Assembly (NCBI GenBank): GCA_011947345.1
Contig: JAAVTG010000744.1
Span: 1 to 28,429, forward strand
DNA from: Phytophthora quininea
Lineage: Eukaryota; Oomycota; Peronosporomycetes; Peronosporales; Peronosporaceae
Direction: 5' to 3'
DNA: 28,429 nt
The notes beneath the pieces were generated by a model. The model searched no databases. It was given only the letters and a program-made list of their open reading frames with translations, and was not told the origin of the DNA. Every line of letters begins with the position of its first letter. The first letter of the stretch is position 1. This document shows, in pieces, positions 8,371 to 19,106 of this stretch. The position numbers were made by a program, and so were the translations under genes.

Positions 8371-11300
8371 ATGGCGCCTTCACGACGGTCTCTAGTAGGC
8401 TACGTACGGCGACGCGAAGAAGATGGATCGGAAACCAATAGCCAGCCATCTCCAAAGCTTCCCAGACTACTTATTCGCCGTCGTGGGGCTACCTGGCCGG
8501 CCGAAATAATTCCCGAGCCGTCAGGTCAACAAAACACGCGGCGGCTAACTGCCAATGCAATTGCTGCCCGTCAATATCGCGCTCGGCTCGCAGAGGCGAT
8601 TCGACGTAATTGGGACCGTGTTTACTCCCTGACGAGCTTTCCGCTATCGACCGCGACTATCAGTTAGTCGTTCCGTCAAGTGATCGGGTCGAGGAAATTA
8701 CCAAGACGGCACTGAAGAAAATGCAATCCTACCAAATGGAAGACGCCGCATGTGCTGTGTGTGAGATTCTTAAAGAGGCTACAAAGATTAATCGCAAGCC
8801 GCTGACGCCCGACCTCATCAAGGTATGTTTGCCGTGAAGGATCAATTCCAATAAGGAACTGTCGTTAACGTGGGTTTTGGCGCGAATGGTGGCAGAAAAT
8901 GCAAACACGACTACACATCCCCACGAACGCAAGCATCGGACAAGCTATTGTCGACCAGTACGACGCATCGACTGTTCTAGCTGATCTCAAGGGCCTATTA
9001 CTGTACCCCCTGGTAGGCAGCTAACTTTCAAGACTCTTCCGCGTTTTTCCTAACAGAAATGTTGCCGTATTATGTAGCTATCACGTCGAACAGCAACGAC
9101 GAAGTGTTCATCGATATCTGTACCGAATGCGAAGAAGACCTGGGATCTAAAACAACTTCAGGTCCTCCCGTTATGGCAATTGCAAACGGCAATTATATCG
9201 GCTGGATGCCGCCGCATCTTGATGGCCTGAGCCGGACAGATGAACAATCCATCGCTCTTGTGGTTCCATGCATCTCGCTGTCAACACTAACTGGAGGCAG
9301 TTGCAAAGTAGTGAAATCACACCACTACATCGTGAAAAACACCGAAGGACCTGTGTTGGAGATGCTTCCACGAGATTTAACTGGGAGAGTGCGTGTCACC
9401 ATGGTGGGTGCAATGACATCTGCGCAGCAAGCAGCATGTAGACGTCGGTACGAACTAAACGTACCATTGTGTCACCAAGCGCTCGCGTTTTGGTAGAGAA
9501 CAACCCGATGTACAAGCAAGAGATAGACCGAGTTCGGTCAAACGGCGAGCAAGCGTTTGTTGATGCCGCGAGGACGTCTGTGGTGATCGATCGGACTTCT
9601 TCTTCCGAAGTACCGATTCAAGGAGATGCCATCGAACGCGGATTGCGCGATAACAGCACTTATAGCACGTTTGGTTCAACTATTGAAGACGGTAGCAGCG
9701 AAGTAGTAGAAGAGATATCGGTCCCGAGCTCAAAGATTGTGCTTCAACAAACGGATGCCACGACGGACATTTTAGTGAGGAAGTCCACGGCATATGCAAA
9801 TGTCAAAAATTGGGCGACTGTGACGCAAATGTTTCCGCTGCTCTTCCCGGGTGGCTGTGGCGGTCCCGACGAAAAGCGATCTCGGAAACTCTCGCTCCGG
9901 AAATGGATTCTGCGGTGTCTCTCGCTGGTCGGCCATCGATTCGAGCGCCATTACGCCTTCTTGCTACTGGCTTTCGATTTTCTCGCCGTGAGGAGTGCTA
10001 GAAGATCTCTCTACGTGAAGATGAAGGTGTCTACAGCTGCACTGGCAGCCGGTACTATTACGACTAAAACGTTACTTGATTCCGTGAAATACTGTAATCA
10101 TCTTTCTCATGCAAACGCCCACGGGTTACGGGCTCAGCCAGTTCCGGAGTCTGTGAAAAGATTGTCGATGTGCGCAAAGGGCTAAACACAAGCGAAGGAG
10201 CATACTTCGGATCAAACCTGAGTCGAATGCGGGCGAGACATGATTTGTTTGGATATCTCCAGCGGTTTGGAGTGCTACAACTATTCTTTACTATTTCGCC
10301 AGACTCCAGCGGAACTTACAGCATCGCTGTAAAAAGCGGTGCCGTCCCGAAGGTGGCAATTGATTCAGCAAATCTTGCGATGCTACCGTCTCGCGCCGAA
10401 CGAAAGAGGATAGCCGGGAGTCACCCCATGCAGTGTGCTCGCTACTTTGAGCGAGTCGTGGATACAGTGATAGAAAATATTCTTGGTTGGGATACGGCAC
10501 TCGCGAGGCCAAAACGGGGCGGTGGTGTGTTCGGAGTAGTTCGAGCTTTTGGCGGAGCAGCTGAAACACAGCAAGCCGGTGACCTCCACGCCCACTTCGC
10601 TGTGTGGTTGCACGGATTCCCTCAATCGTCGGGGAATTGCACGACCTGTTATCTATGAATGGCCCTTTCCGCGAGAGTACTTCGATTTGCTGATACGGTC
10701 ATCTCCACGAAGTTGCCGGCACTACCAGAGCGTGATACTTGTCCTGCGCCCTGTCGAGGACATCTCAATTCGGTATATGCTGGTATTGAGGCCTTTCGAC
10801 GCCCGTTGCCCGGACAAAAGCCTCCCACAACTTCCTCATGATCGCGGTGCAAAAAAATTCTGTGATAAAGATTTGATCAATGCGGGTATTGATCACCTTG
10901 CAGCGCTGGATGAGGTGACAATGTCGCCAGATTTCGAAGACTATCTGAAGTGCCGATCAGCTTCCAGTGAACCTCTCAGAAATGCTAGCCCGGAACTCGA
11001 AGGTAGTGTTGCTATCCGCGACGTCCAGGTGCACTACTGGACGCACTCAAAATCTTGCTTCAAAGTACGTTCCTGCTGAATGGGCACATTGTTTTTATTC
11101 TAACTGTGATCACCGACGTGTTTCCTAGACGACGTCTCGGACACCTCGCGGATCAGTTTGTCGATTCTTTAAACCCGACGTGCCGTCACCAGCGTCTACT
11201 CATGTCGACGAGAAGGGCCGTCTCAGGTTACAACGGCAGATTGGTTGCGAATACCTAAATCCTTTCAACTCCGTTGTGATGCAAGTCTTCAAGTGCAACC

Positions 11301-14300
11301 ACGACGTTCAACTCGTCCTTGGGTCGGACAAACGCAATGTCGCTGCCTACGTCTGCAAGTATTGCATGAAAAACCAGAATCCTGTCGAAAATCGGCTTGC
11401 ATTGTCGATTGCTGCATTTGCGAAAGGTGTGAAGAGCGCGAACCGCTTACCACCGGAGGCAGCGGCGGCGGTGAGAGGCCATCGGATTCTCGCCTCCATG
11501 TTGTACTCTATTACAAACGGACAGGAAGTCGCGGCATCGATGGCGGCACGGTATCTGCGTCGAGAATCAGCATTCTGGTTCTCTCATAACGCCGTCCACA
11601 TCGACGCCACAAAACTTCTCGAGACAGTAACAAGCGCGCAAGAAGTGACGATTTCGTCTTCTCAAATTTTAGGTGGAAAGCCTCCTCGAAACAGCGTCGA
11701 TCCCACCGCACGAATATGCTATTGGAATCGAGAAAAACACTAGAACATTTGTGGTTTGCAGAGGTGTGTGAGCACTATCGGAGTGGAAAATCAAGGACAG
11801 CTAGCACAACTGCAGATTCGATGGGCATGAGCTCTCAGCCTGGTGGGTTCATTGCTGCCGATAGGCCAAGTGTAATAGTTTTATCAGGGCGGCCATTGCC
11901 GGACTTATCGAACGCTCCCGATGCGCCATCTCGAGACTTTTACTTTTGCACATTACTGATGCTGTTCGACCGCACCGCCGTCGTGAATTCGTTCCTATCG
12001 GAGCGGATGCCGAAGCTCAGTACAGAGTATTCATTGCGTCTGGCAAATCCGATGCTGTTACTGCGTGTCAACTGTTTGAACGTCATTGGGCAGAGTTTTA
12101 CATGAGCCAGAAGTCGTCAAACCCAGATGTGCTCTCCCCGAGGAAGAGCTACTGCGAAGTCACCCCGAAGACGACTGTCGTCGGTGTGGTCACAACGACG
12201 ACGACGATTTTGATATCAACAGTGAAGACGACACGTCCGATATTGACAGCGACGGCGAAATGAACCAGCCCTTTTCCGTTGTCGACCCCAGCGTCTCTCA
12301 TTCTCTTGAAGTTGCCCGCGAAATTGTTTCGACTTCGCCTAATCTACTGGAACTTGTGAACTCAACCAGCGAGGCATACCCTCAAATGAGTGGTGTCTGT
12401 GAGAACGCGATGCCAAATGGCGCTGACGTGGATGGTTTTTAAGCATCTTGGTCAGCCGCAGCAAGCGGAGTTGGCAGTTCGTCAACGGGACACCGGCACC
12501 TCCGATCTAATCAACGCTTTTCCTGATCTACCTACCAGACTAGCCAGATTTGAAGAGTGCTTTGAGCCTGTCCCGTGGCGAGACGCAGCACACTGTGAGA
12601 TTGCTCCGGCAGACCTACAAGATTTCCCACGCATCAGTGAAGTTTCCCTATCATTTAGACTTAATTTTTGGCAGCACGTGGCTTTCGAGGTGGTGGCTCG
12701 CCATCTTCTCTACGCTTACCTAAAAGACGTCGAGGAGGCGTCGGTCCCTATGACCGCTTCCGACCGCCAGCCGTACAGGCTCCGAGAGCAGTTGATAGCC
12801 TATTTGGGCGGGAAGCTGGCACTGGGAAGTCGACAGTTATTCACTCGCTGCTCATTTTTGCGGAAAGATGGGGGCGCAGCGGGTCCGTCGAGACCATTGC
12901 ATTCACCGGTGTAGCTGCATTGAACATTCGAGGGAAAACTATGCACTCGTCTCGGAACTTAAATATTTCTGGGGAAGGCCAGCGCAGTCCGGCAACGATG
13001 CAGATGAAACAAGACTTCGCCAAAGTGGTAGTGACAATTGCGGACGAGATCTCGATGACAGATGAATCGCTGCTAGGGAGCACCGATCTCGCCTCAAGGG
13101 GCATGTCCTCAAAACCTCACATTCGAATGGGGGAAAGCACACTGTTCTTTGCGGAGACTGGTTTCAGATTCCGTCCATTGGAGGAAAGCCATGTACGTAG
13201 CCATTCCATCGATTGCCAAATTACTGCCGAGCTTATCTAATCTGTTGCTATGTTGTCTAGGTTACATACCGCCGGGGAAACCGCAAGCAAGTACTGCCAC
13301 GCCGGATACGACTTGTATAGTAGCATCAACTTCGTCGTGTTTCTCACTGAAAACATGAGGGCGAAGACGGATCCGCTGTACGCCAGCATCTTAGCGGGAC
13401 TGCGATGGGGAAAAGTGTCCTCTGAGAATTTGAGGCGCCTCAATGCCCGAGTCTCCCAAGTATCCGTTCCGACCGAACCATATCTATCATTCTATAGACC
13501 GTTCGTTGTCGCAACGAACAAGACTCGCTGTGCTATCAACAACATAATGACGTTCAAGGTTTCTGCAGCAAGTGGGCAACAATTGTACGCGTTCACAGCC
13601 GAGACGTCTTCACAATCAACGGATATTTTCGACAAACTCGTCAACAAGAACGACGACTTCACCGATCGAATCCCCATGCGCCTATATTCTTTCGTTGGCA
13701 TGCCAGTTATGGTGACACGGTGCCCACCGCAGTTAAAGGACATCGGCGCGGTCTACAACGGCACCATCGGGACGATCGTTGGCTACTATCCTCCCATTGA
13801 CGAGGCCTCCGCGGTACTCCTGGAGACCGAGAACGCAAGCGTAACCAGCCCGTCACAACCACCACGGCTGATACTGCTGAAACTTCACGAGTGCGACAGA
13901 ATCTTCGCGCCCGGGTTCGACCCAGGTGTCATCGGCATTCCACCCGTATCGGCTTCTGTCAGCTTGAAGAAGTTGGGCAACCTGAGGCAGGCTTCCATCA
14001 CGGTTCGACAGTTCCCAGTCGTTCCTGCATTCGCATGCACCACAGAAAAGTTACAGGGAAAGACTTGTCCAGATGGAGCTGTAGTCACGCACCTGCAGCG
14101 CCATGGCGGTGTGCCTCCACAGACCTTGTACGTCGCTCTATCACGAACCAAGACAATAAATACGCTCACTCTGACGCAGCCACTCACACCGGAGAGTATC
14201 GCCAAATTCCAACCCGATGCGGGTGCTGCAGCAGAGATGAAGCGGCTCATATCCATGATCTCCGAACCACCATATATTTCAGAGTCTCAGCGAGCGATCT

Positions 14301-14335
14301 TCACTCAGTGGAAAGCAGAGCAGAACAACAATTAG
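8371..14335 (+). CDS. Helitron Rep/helicase polyprotein (RepHel), multi-exon, many frame breaks
   Basis: Encodes the rolling-circle replication initiator fused to a PIF1-family helicase. The start ATG at 8371 opens an Arg-rich N-terminus with AARQYRARLA. The next blocks contain CAVCE and the TQMFPLLFPGG segment typical before the Rep domain. The Rep domain has the HUH motif as GDLHAHF (10578-10598), the segment AFRRPLPGQ, and the tyrosine motif AAYVCKYCMKNQ (about 11342), giving two tyrosines spaced Y-x3-Y. The helicase has Walker A GTGKST (12818-12835), Walker B ADEISM (13040-13057) and the C-terminal VALSRTK (about 14130). Four introns are inferred. Frame changes occur near 8628, 9006, 9475, 10180, 10640, 10845, 11735, 12080, 12400, 12812 and 13100-13190; those examined need one added base. 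The final frame (13250-14335) is long and clean. The element was probably intact in the source genome. Confidence 0.9.
8823..8895 (+). other. Helitron gene intron (73 nt)
   Basis: Donor GTATGT follows ATC-AAG, and acceptor GGCAG precedes AAA-ATG-CAA. Skipping it joins DLIK to KMQTRLHIPTNA in a continuous frame, whereas reading through meets a stop at once. Confidence 0.7.
9013..9056 (+). other. Helitron gene intron (about 44 nt)
   Basis: Donor GTAGGC, an internal CTAAC branch-like site and acceptor CTAACAG are present. The reading frame across it works only if the C run at 9006-9010 is one base short, as elsewhere in the window. Confidence 0.55.
10170..11743 (+). other. Rep nuclease (HUH/Y2) domain of the Helitron protein
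   Basis: This part holds the metal-binding HUH pair (His codons within 10578-10598) and the two catalytic-type tyrosines at codons 11348 and 11360. In the Helitron family these nick the DNA strand and covalently hold the 5' end. The two motifs lie on either side of an intron. All key residues are present, so no inactivating change is seen apart from the frame breaks. Confidence 0.85.
11065..11128 (+). other. Helitron gene intron (64 nt)
   Basis: Donor GTACGT follows SKSCFK, and acceptor TTTCCTAG precedes ACG-ACG. A CTAACTG branch-like site lies inside. Splicing restores the Helitron pattern of SCxK followed by CRFFKP. Confidence 0.8.
12812..14335 (+). other. PIF1-type helicase domain of the Helitron protein
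   Basis: Superfamily 1 helicase motifs appear in order: GTGKST (motif I), AFTGVAALN (Ia), ADEISM (II), a GDWFQIPSIGG-like motif III region partly masked by a frame break near 13150, FVVATNKTR (about 13505), and VALSRTK (motif VI). This unwinds the transposon strand during rolling-circle transfer. Only the part before 13260 is broken. Confidence 0.9.
13193..13260 (+). other. Helitron gene intron (68 nt)
   Basis: Donor GTACGT follows GGAAAGCCAT, a TCTAATC branch-like site lies near 13236, and the acceptor is TTGTCTAG. It joins the GGK segment to LHTAGETASKYC in the next exon, with one base unaccounted for. Confidence 0.65.
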
Positions 14336-14441
14336 GTGGCGTCATAAACAAACCAGCACACACGACGTCTTCCTCAGCGCGTTGCTACACCTTCCAGTAA
14401 CTGGGGCTTCAAGCAGCAGCACTAGTGCCACCACTCCAGCC

Positions 14442-14481
14442 CCATTGCAAGATCTTTCACAACGGAAAGATCTTGCAATGG
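14442..14481. repeat. Perfect 17-bp hairpin, candidate Helitron 3' structure
   Basis: CCATTGCAAGATCTTTC (14442-14458), loop ACAACG, then its exact complement (14465-14481). It lies 107 nt after the Helitron stop codon. A 3' subterminal hairpin is a Helitron hallmark, where it acts as the replication terminator, although this stem is longer than usual and no CTRR follows at the usual distance. Confidence 0.8.
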
Positions 14482-14515
14482 AAGGATCGCAATGCTCAAC
14501 AAGTTAGTTTTTGAA

Positions 14516-14539
14516 TGCTTATTATTATGCTTATTATTA
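14516..14539. repeat. Two tandem copies of TGCTTATTATTA
   Basis: A 12-nt AT-rich unit is repeated twice in direct tandem shortly after the hairpin. It may mark the transposon edge or an AT-rich target site. Confidence 0.85.
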
Positions 14540-14630
14540 CGAAAAAATCTCAGTAGCTAAGAGACATTGCACGCACAGCGAAGCGGGCGTGACCCAGTTT
14601 CAAGTCACCCTGTATCGTCTTCTTTGAGTG

Positions 14631-16025
14631 ATGGCAGGGAAGCGCAAGCAGCCAGCCGAGAGAAGCGCGCCGCCTGCGAAGGCGCCGGCGGTCGAGTGCG
14701 AGTTCTGCGGCAAGTCGTTCAAGCCCCGCGGGCTGAAGCGGCATCAGAGCCACTGCGCCAACAAGAAGCGCACGCTCACGCACAAAACCTGCTTCGAGAG
14801 AGTCGACTTCAACGTACTGACCAACATTCTGAGCTTCCTCTCCAACCAGTCCAAGGTAAAGCTGCAATCCGTGACGGGGGCCCACTATGCGGGCAGCGAC
14901 CCCTCGTCAGCTCCATCTGCTGTTCCTCGTGCGAGAACGACGAGCTGGCAGTCGGTAATGGCCTCTGCTGCGCCTGCAATAAAGAAGAGGACCCCAATTT
15001 CAGGAGACCATCACCACAACTGACGCCAGGAAACTCTACGGCATCCAGGACATTTACGGAGTCCGCCACGACACCTACACGGTACGTCACCGAGGCTTCT
15101 ACTGCCTCTTCAAATACGACGACCTGAACCGCTTTGCGATCTCGCGGTTCGGGTCGAAGGAGAACTGGCTCAAAATGCTGTCCAAGAAGGTCGCTCGGCG
15201 ACGCAAACTTAACGATACAAAGAGCAGGAAGGAGGAGGAACATCAGGCGTTCCTCTCGACGTTCCCTGAAGACTTCGTGGAGTATTTAACCACAAAAACC
15301 ACGAAGCGCGGCAGTGAGAACTTGATCAAAGAACAAGCCGAGAGGTACAAATTGATGGTCGACGCGCTGGCGGAGAGAGAACTCCCGCAGCAGATCCATG
15401 GTCGTTCCGCCGTGACGTACATTATGAACGGCTTCGGACAAGTCAATGAAATCGCAGACTCGATCGTGAGAGAAGATCGAGAGAAAAAGACGCTAAGCAA
15501 AGGGAGGAGGAGGTTCGCCAGTATATGAAAACACTTCCGAAACAGTTCGTGAATTACTTAGGGTACTATAGCGCTGGCAAGTCGAAGGACGCTGTCAAAC
15601 AGCAGTACGAGCGCTACAAGTTAATAGTCGCTGCTCTAGAAGAACGCGACGTCCAGCTCCGAAGTGACAGCGTGTTGTGTCGACAATTCATCACCCAAGG
15701 TCAAGGTGAGATTGACGACATCGCGGATACGATGGAAGAGATGAAATTCTTGTTTGCATACACGTCGTACGCCAGCGACTGTAAAGCTGTTCGACCAGAA
15801 AGGCGCCACAGATACTACGACGAGTACTACGACGAGTACTCGGACTACTCGGGCGACTCGGACTACTCGGACGACTGGGTGCCTGAAGCAACACTGCGTC
15901 AACGTCGTGAGCAAGTGAAGAACCGCATTCGTGACAGATATCTTCAAAACTCACAAGGATTAACACTACCGCGCAAGTGGCAACGCATGCTTCCTTCCAC
16001 AAGTCCAGGATCTCCTACGTTATAG
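14631..16025 (+). CDS. C2H2 zinc-finger / XPA-like protein with internal duplication
   Basis: The start is ATG 14631 (MAGKRKQPAER). The basic N-terminus leads to a C2H2 finger, CEFCGKSFKPRGLKRHQSHC. A leucine-rich F-box-like segment (FNVLTNILSFLS) and a cysteine cluster (CCSSCENDE to CCACN) follow. The next segment, DPNF then ITTTDARKLYGIQD, resembles the DNA-binding C-terminal part of the repair factor XPA. Two successive units of about 85 residues come next, FPEDFVEYL...VNEIADSI and LPKQFVNYL...EIDDIADTM, clearly related to each other. An acidic Tyr/Asp/Ser tract (YYDEYSDYSGDSDYSDD, about 15815-15875) precedes a basic tail. Frame changes at the G run 14876-14880, near 15000 and at the A run 15484-15488 each need one extra base. 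The role is unknown; nucleic-acid binding is likely. Confidence 0.8.
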
Positions 16026-16177
16026 TAAAGATTGGACGACGGTAATGTTGTCGCGTGGAACGTGAATTGTTGGAAGGCGAATTGATGAAAGACCGCATGA
16101 TATTTTCTGGAGGCACTGGGAATCATGTGCGTTTTCAAGATTACCTTGTTACCGTTGTGGTGTACAACCAACCCTGA

Positions 16178-16561
16178 TTAATCCTCGAAATGAGTGCGAA
16201 CTTTGTCTCGACGTACTTCGATTCCATCGGCTGGGTCGATGCCAAAGTCCTCGTGCATCAGCCTCGCCAAGTAGTTGATATCCGCGGGGCTCATTTTGTT
16301 AATCGCCTCGATCGTAGCCGGGAACGGTGGCGACGGAATGGCTTGTCCTACGGGGACATCCAAATGACGCCGCGTGAGAACTCGCTCACCTGGGAGAGGA
16401 TCGCCCAAGCCTCGGCGTGTTTTCGTTGGGGTGGAATCCGCGTAGTCGTGGCCACCTTGATGTGTCTTGAAGATGGCATGCTCTTCGACGTAGGGAGGTA
16501 ATGCGTTTATCAGTCTCTCAAGGTTGTGATTGAGGGTTCCTGACTCGCACGAGAACTTTCA
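16178..16561 (-). CDS. Small open frame without an upstream ATG, possible exon or gene remnant
   Basis: The minus strand stays open for about 128 codons, from just after a TGA near 16562 to the stop at 16178. The peptide looks protein-like, especially its end (INKMSPADINYLARLMHEDFG...RRDKVRTHFED), which is amphipathic and charged. There is no ATG before an internal Met late in the frame. It starts about 40 nt after the SUV3 stop on the same strand, so it may be a 3' exon of an alternative transcript, an exon of a gene with a missed first exon, or a remnant. No family is recognised. A competing plus-strand frame (16190-16501, with ATG) looks less natural. Confidence 0.35.
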
Positions 16562-16604
16562 CACCGACATCAAAAAGCAATCTGTATATCCTTCTAAGTA
16601 TCTG

Positions 16605-18986
16605 TTAGCGAAACTCGCTGAAAACTCGCCCCATCCACGACTTGCTTTTATCGGCGTCAGCGCCATCGTTGACGATATCAGTGGTGCTTGTGCTCTGTGA
16701 GTCGATCGCTTCGTCCTTCGCTTCATCTTGCGACTTGCGGTCCCGCCAGTTCGGCTTGTTGCCTCCACTCTGGTTCCGGTTGCTGTTTCGAGTAATGAAT
16801 CGCTGGAGCCCACCTTGTCTCCTATTCCCTCCGTCACGCTGTACATACCGCTGTCCGATCGGAACACCACTCGTCCACCGAGTCTTCCTCTCTTCGCGAT
16901 TGTATGTCGTATTGATCAGACCCTGCTCCACCAACTCCAGCACGCGCTCTTTGAATTCCAACGCGAGATCCTTCTCTACAAAAGTATCCTCGAAGCGGAA
17001 CGACAGCCACAGATACAAGTCAATGATCTTGGCCTTGATCTCAACGTCTCCCAGAGCTTCCGCCGTTCGTGGAGCGTATTTGGGCAGGTAAATGTCGAGC
17101 TTGACACTCTGTCCCGTGGAGTGCGCACGAGCGTATTCAAGGAAGACCTTACGAGCTAATGGGTTACGGAGACTCACGGGAGACATACAGAACGTGAATC
17201 GATCCGACAGTGTGAGTTCTGTGTCACGTAGCAGTGTAGCCGCATCCTTCATGTCCTGGTGGTTGCACATGAAGTAGTCACCGTCTAGACGCGCTAACAT
17301 GACATACTTGTCCACGAGATCGGCCAAGTCAGAGATGCCAGGGAGCTGTTTGGCGAACTCTTCCATCTGATCTGAGGACGGGAACAGTCCCGCAGACGTT
17401 AATGGGATTGGAACTTCCTCATACGACTCCTTGAGGTATTCCAGGTCCTCTTCCAGCAGACAAGTCGCTGTGCCAGAGTCATAGTCACTTCCGGAGCGTC
17501 CTGCTCGACCAGCGATCTGCTTCGCTAGAGCGGGAGGGATATCGATCATGCCACCTTTGCCCCCGAGTATTTCTTCACTGTAGCGAACACGATCCGTCGG
17601 ATATTCAGGTTCAGCCCCATACCGATGGCGTCAGATGCGACGAGAATGTTAAAGTCGTTGTTGCGGTCGTTAAACAGTCGAGCCTGTTGCGAGCGCGTCT
17701 CGGGGGCAGCTGGCCGTAGATAATGCAACACTTCTGCCCAGTCTTCACCTCGATATCACGTTTGATCTGGAAAATGTCACGACGAGAGAACGCCACGACA
17801 CAGTCGCCTGGCCGGATATGCTGGTACGACTTCAAGTGCGTCGTCTCAATCTCTAATGGTGACCGACGTTCATACGACCGCAGCTCAAAGTCGTCTCCAG
17901 TCGTCTCAGCGAACTTCGTAACCAGCGGCAAAGCCTCTCCAGAGCCACAGACGTGAATCTCATTCGCCTGCAGCCCGAACAGCGCGCGCGTCCAGGCCCA
18001 ACCGCGCTGCGGATCGCCAATCAGCTGAATCTCATCAATCACAGCGACATCCCACGGACGGTTGATGTTCGCCATCTCTACAGTACATGCTACGTGAGTG
18101 GAGTACGGCACGATCTTCTTCTCCTGTCCAGTCACGAGTGAAGTGTATAGTCCGTCCGCATTCAAGCGCTCGAAAATCTCCAGCGCTAGCAGACGCAGCG
18201 GTCCGCAATAGATGCCACCGTCGTCTCCAGCCTGTTTCAATCTCTCTAACGCCTGATGCGTCTTACCGCTATTCGTCGGTCCTTCGTGGTAAATGATCTT
18301 TCTCTTCATGGCCGTCGCGTACGGATACATCTCGTGGGGCAGTCTCAAGTCCGTCAGCTGCTGCAACGACAGCATATTGTCGCTGTCTTCGTCCGTCGAT
18401 AAGAAATTGTTCATCTTGGCGAAGTTGAGGAAGAACGGGTAGAAGATGAAGGAGTTGTGCTTCTTGAGGTCGTCCAGATCCTACAAAACAACAGCAGTTA
18501 GTGTTTTCGTTCCAAACATCTCCAATAAAGCATTAATCTCACTCTCCCAAAGGCCAGGAGCTCCTCTTGATCGTCGAAATACTTGTGCGGTTCCATCAGA
18601 AAGTTTTTGCGGAAAGTGGACGCCGCCAGCGCCCATTCCGAAGGGTTCATGCCAGCCTCCACCACCAGCTCCTTGGCCTCGTAGTTCCTCGGGAAGGTGC
18701 GCATCCGCCGGTTGATTCGCTTGGCTAGATCTGACGGCCACTTGACACTCTGCAGCTCTTTGGACGGCGCTGCGTCGGCCTTAACAGCCGCAGAAGCAGT
18801 CGAGTATGCGCGTGAACGTATACCATTGTGTATATCTGACTTTCCCTTCGGGTACTGGGTGGTGAACGATAAAACTTGAACGGTTGGAAGCGCAAGACGC
18901 ACAGCTTCACGCAGATGTGCACGGTGCTGCAGCGTCGCCGCTCTGGGCAGCGAACGCAGCGGCAACGCACGAGCCAAGCGAAGCAT
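16605..18986 (-). CDS. SUPV3L1: Mitochondrial ATP-dependent RNA helicase SUV3
   Basis: DExH-type RNA helicase that unwinds RNA for degradation in the mitochondrial matrix. I chose ATG 18986 because it begins an Arg/Leu/Ala-rich presequence without acidic residues ([20 protein letters not shown]). After an intron (18481-18542) come Walker A GPTNSGKT (18259-18282), Walker B DEIQLIGD (about 18020-18040) and SGEALP. The second RecA domain shows [13 protein letters not shown] and [10 protein letters not shown]. The SUV3-specific C-terminal part follows ([14 protein letters not shown]), then an Arg/Gln/Asn-rich tail ending at 16605. The frame changes at the G run 17702-17706 and the C run 17560-17564; one added base at each restores an uninterrupted protein. 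Motifs are complete, so the gene is functional if those are sequence errors. Confidence 0.95.
18481..18542 (-). other. Intron of SUV3 (62 nt)
   Basis: On the minus strand, donor GTGAGA follows GCC-TTT-GGG-AGA, and acceptor TTTTGTAG precedes GAT-CTG-GAC. It joins ELLAFGR to DLDDLKK in frame. Confidence 0.85.
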
Positions 18987-19106
18987 GGCCAGCTGACGCT
19001 CTCGAACTGCGATGGCCACAGAATTCAAGCTAATGGTGTAATCATTTTAAGAATGGGTACACATGTTATAGTTGCCTTTCAAGTAGAAAAATGGGAAGAC
19101 AGTATT

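Larger units (their letters stand above)
8199..14494 (+). mobile_element. Helitron rolling-circle transposon (autonomous type, approximate limits)
   Basis: The interval encloses a complete set of Rep and helicase signatures in the order found in autonomous Helitrons. I set the limits by a 13-nt word, AAGGATCGCAATG, at 8199 and again at 14482, immediately after a perfect 17-bp hairpin (14442-14481). These are candidate end features, not proven termini. The classical ends (5' TC, 3' hairpin then CTRR, insertion between A and T) could not be placed with certainty. An alternative right end is CTAG at 14422-14425, preceded by the small palindrome CCAGTAACTGG (14394-14404). The transposon nature is certain from the protein; the boundaries are tentative. 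Confidence 0.8.

Noticed and set aside
8386..8396. TCTCTAGTAGG as a Helitron 5' terminus
   Set aside because: It resembles known Helitron starts, but it lies inside the N-terminal coding part of the Helitron protein and is preceded by G rather than the expected A.
14556..14559. CTAA as the Helitron 3' CTRR end
   Set aside because: It is about 75 nt after the hairpin, much further than the usual 10-12 nt.
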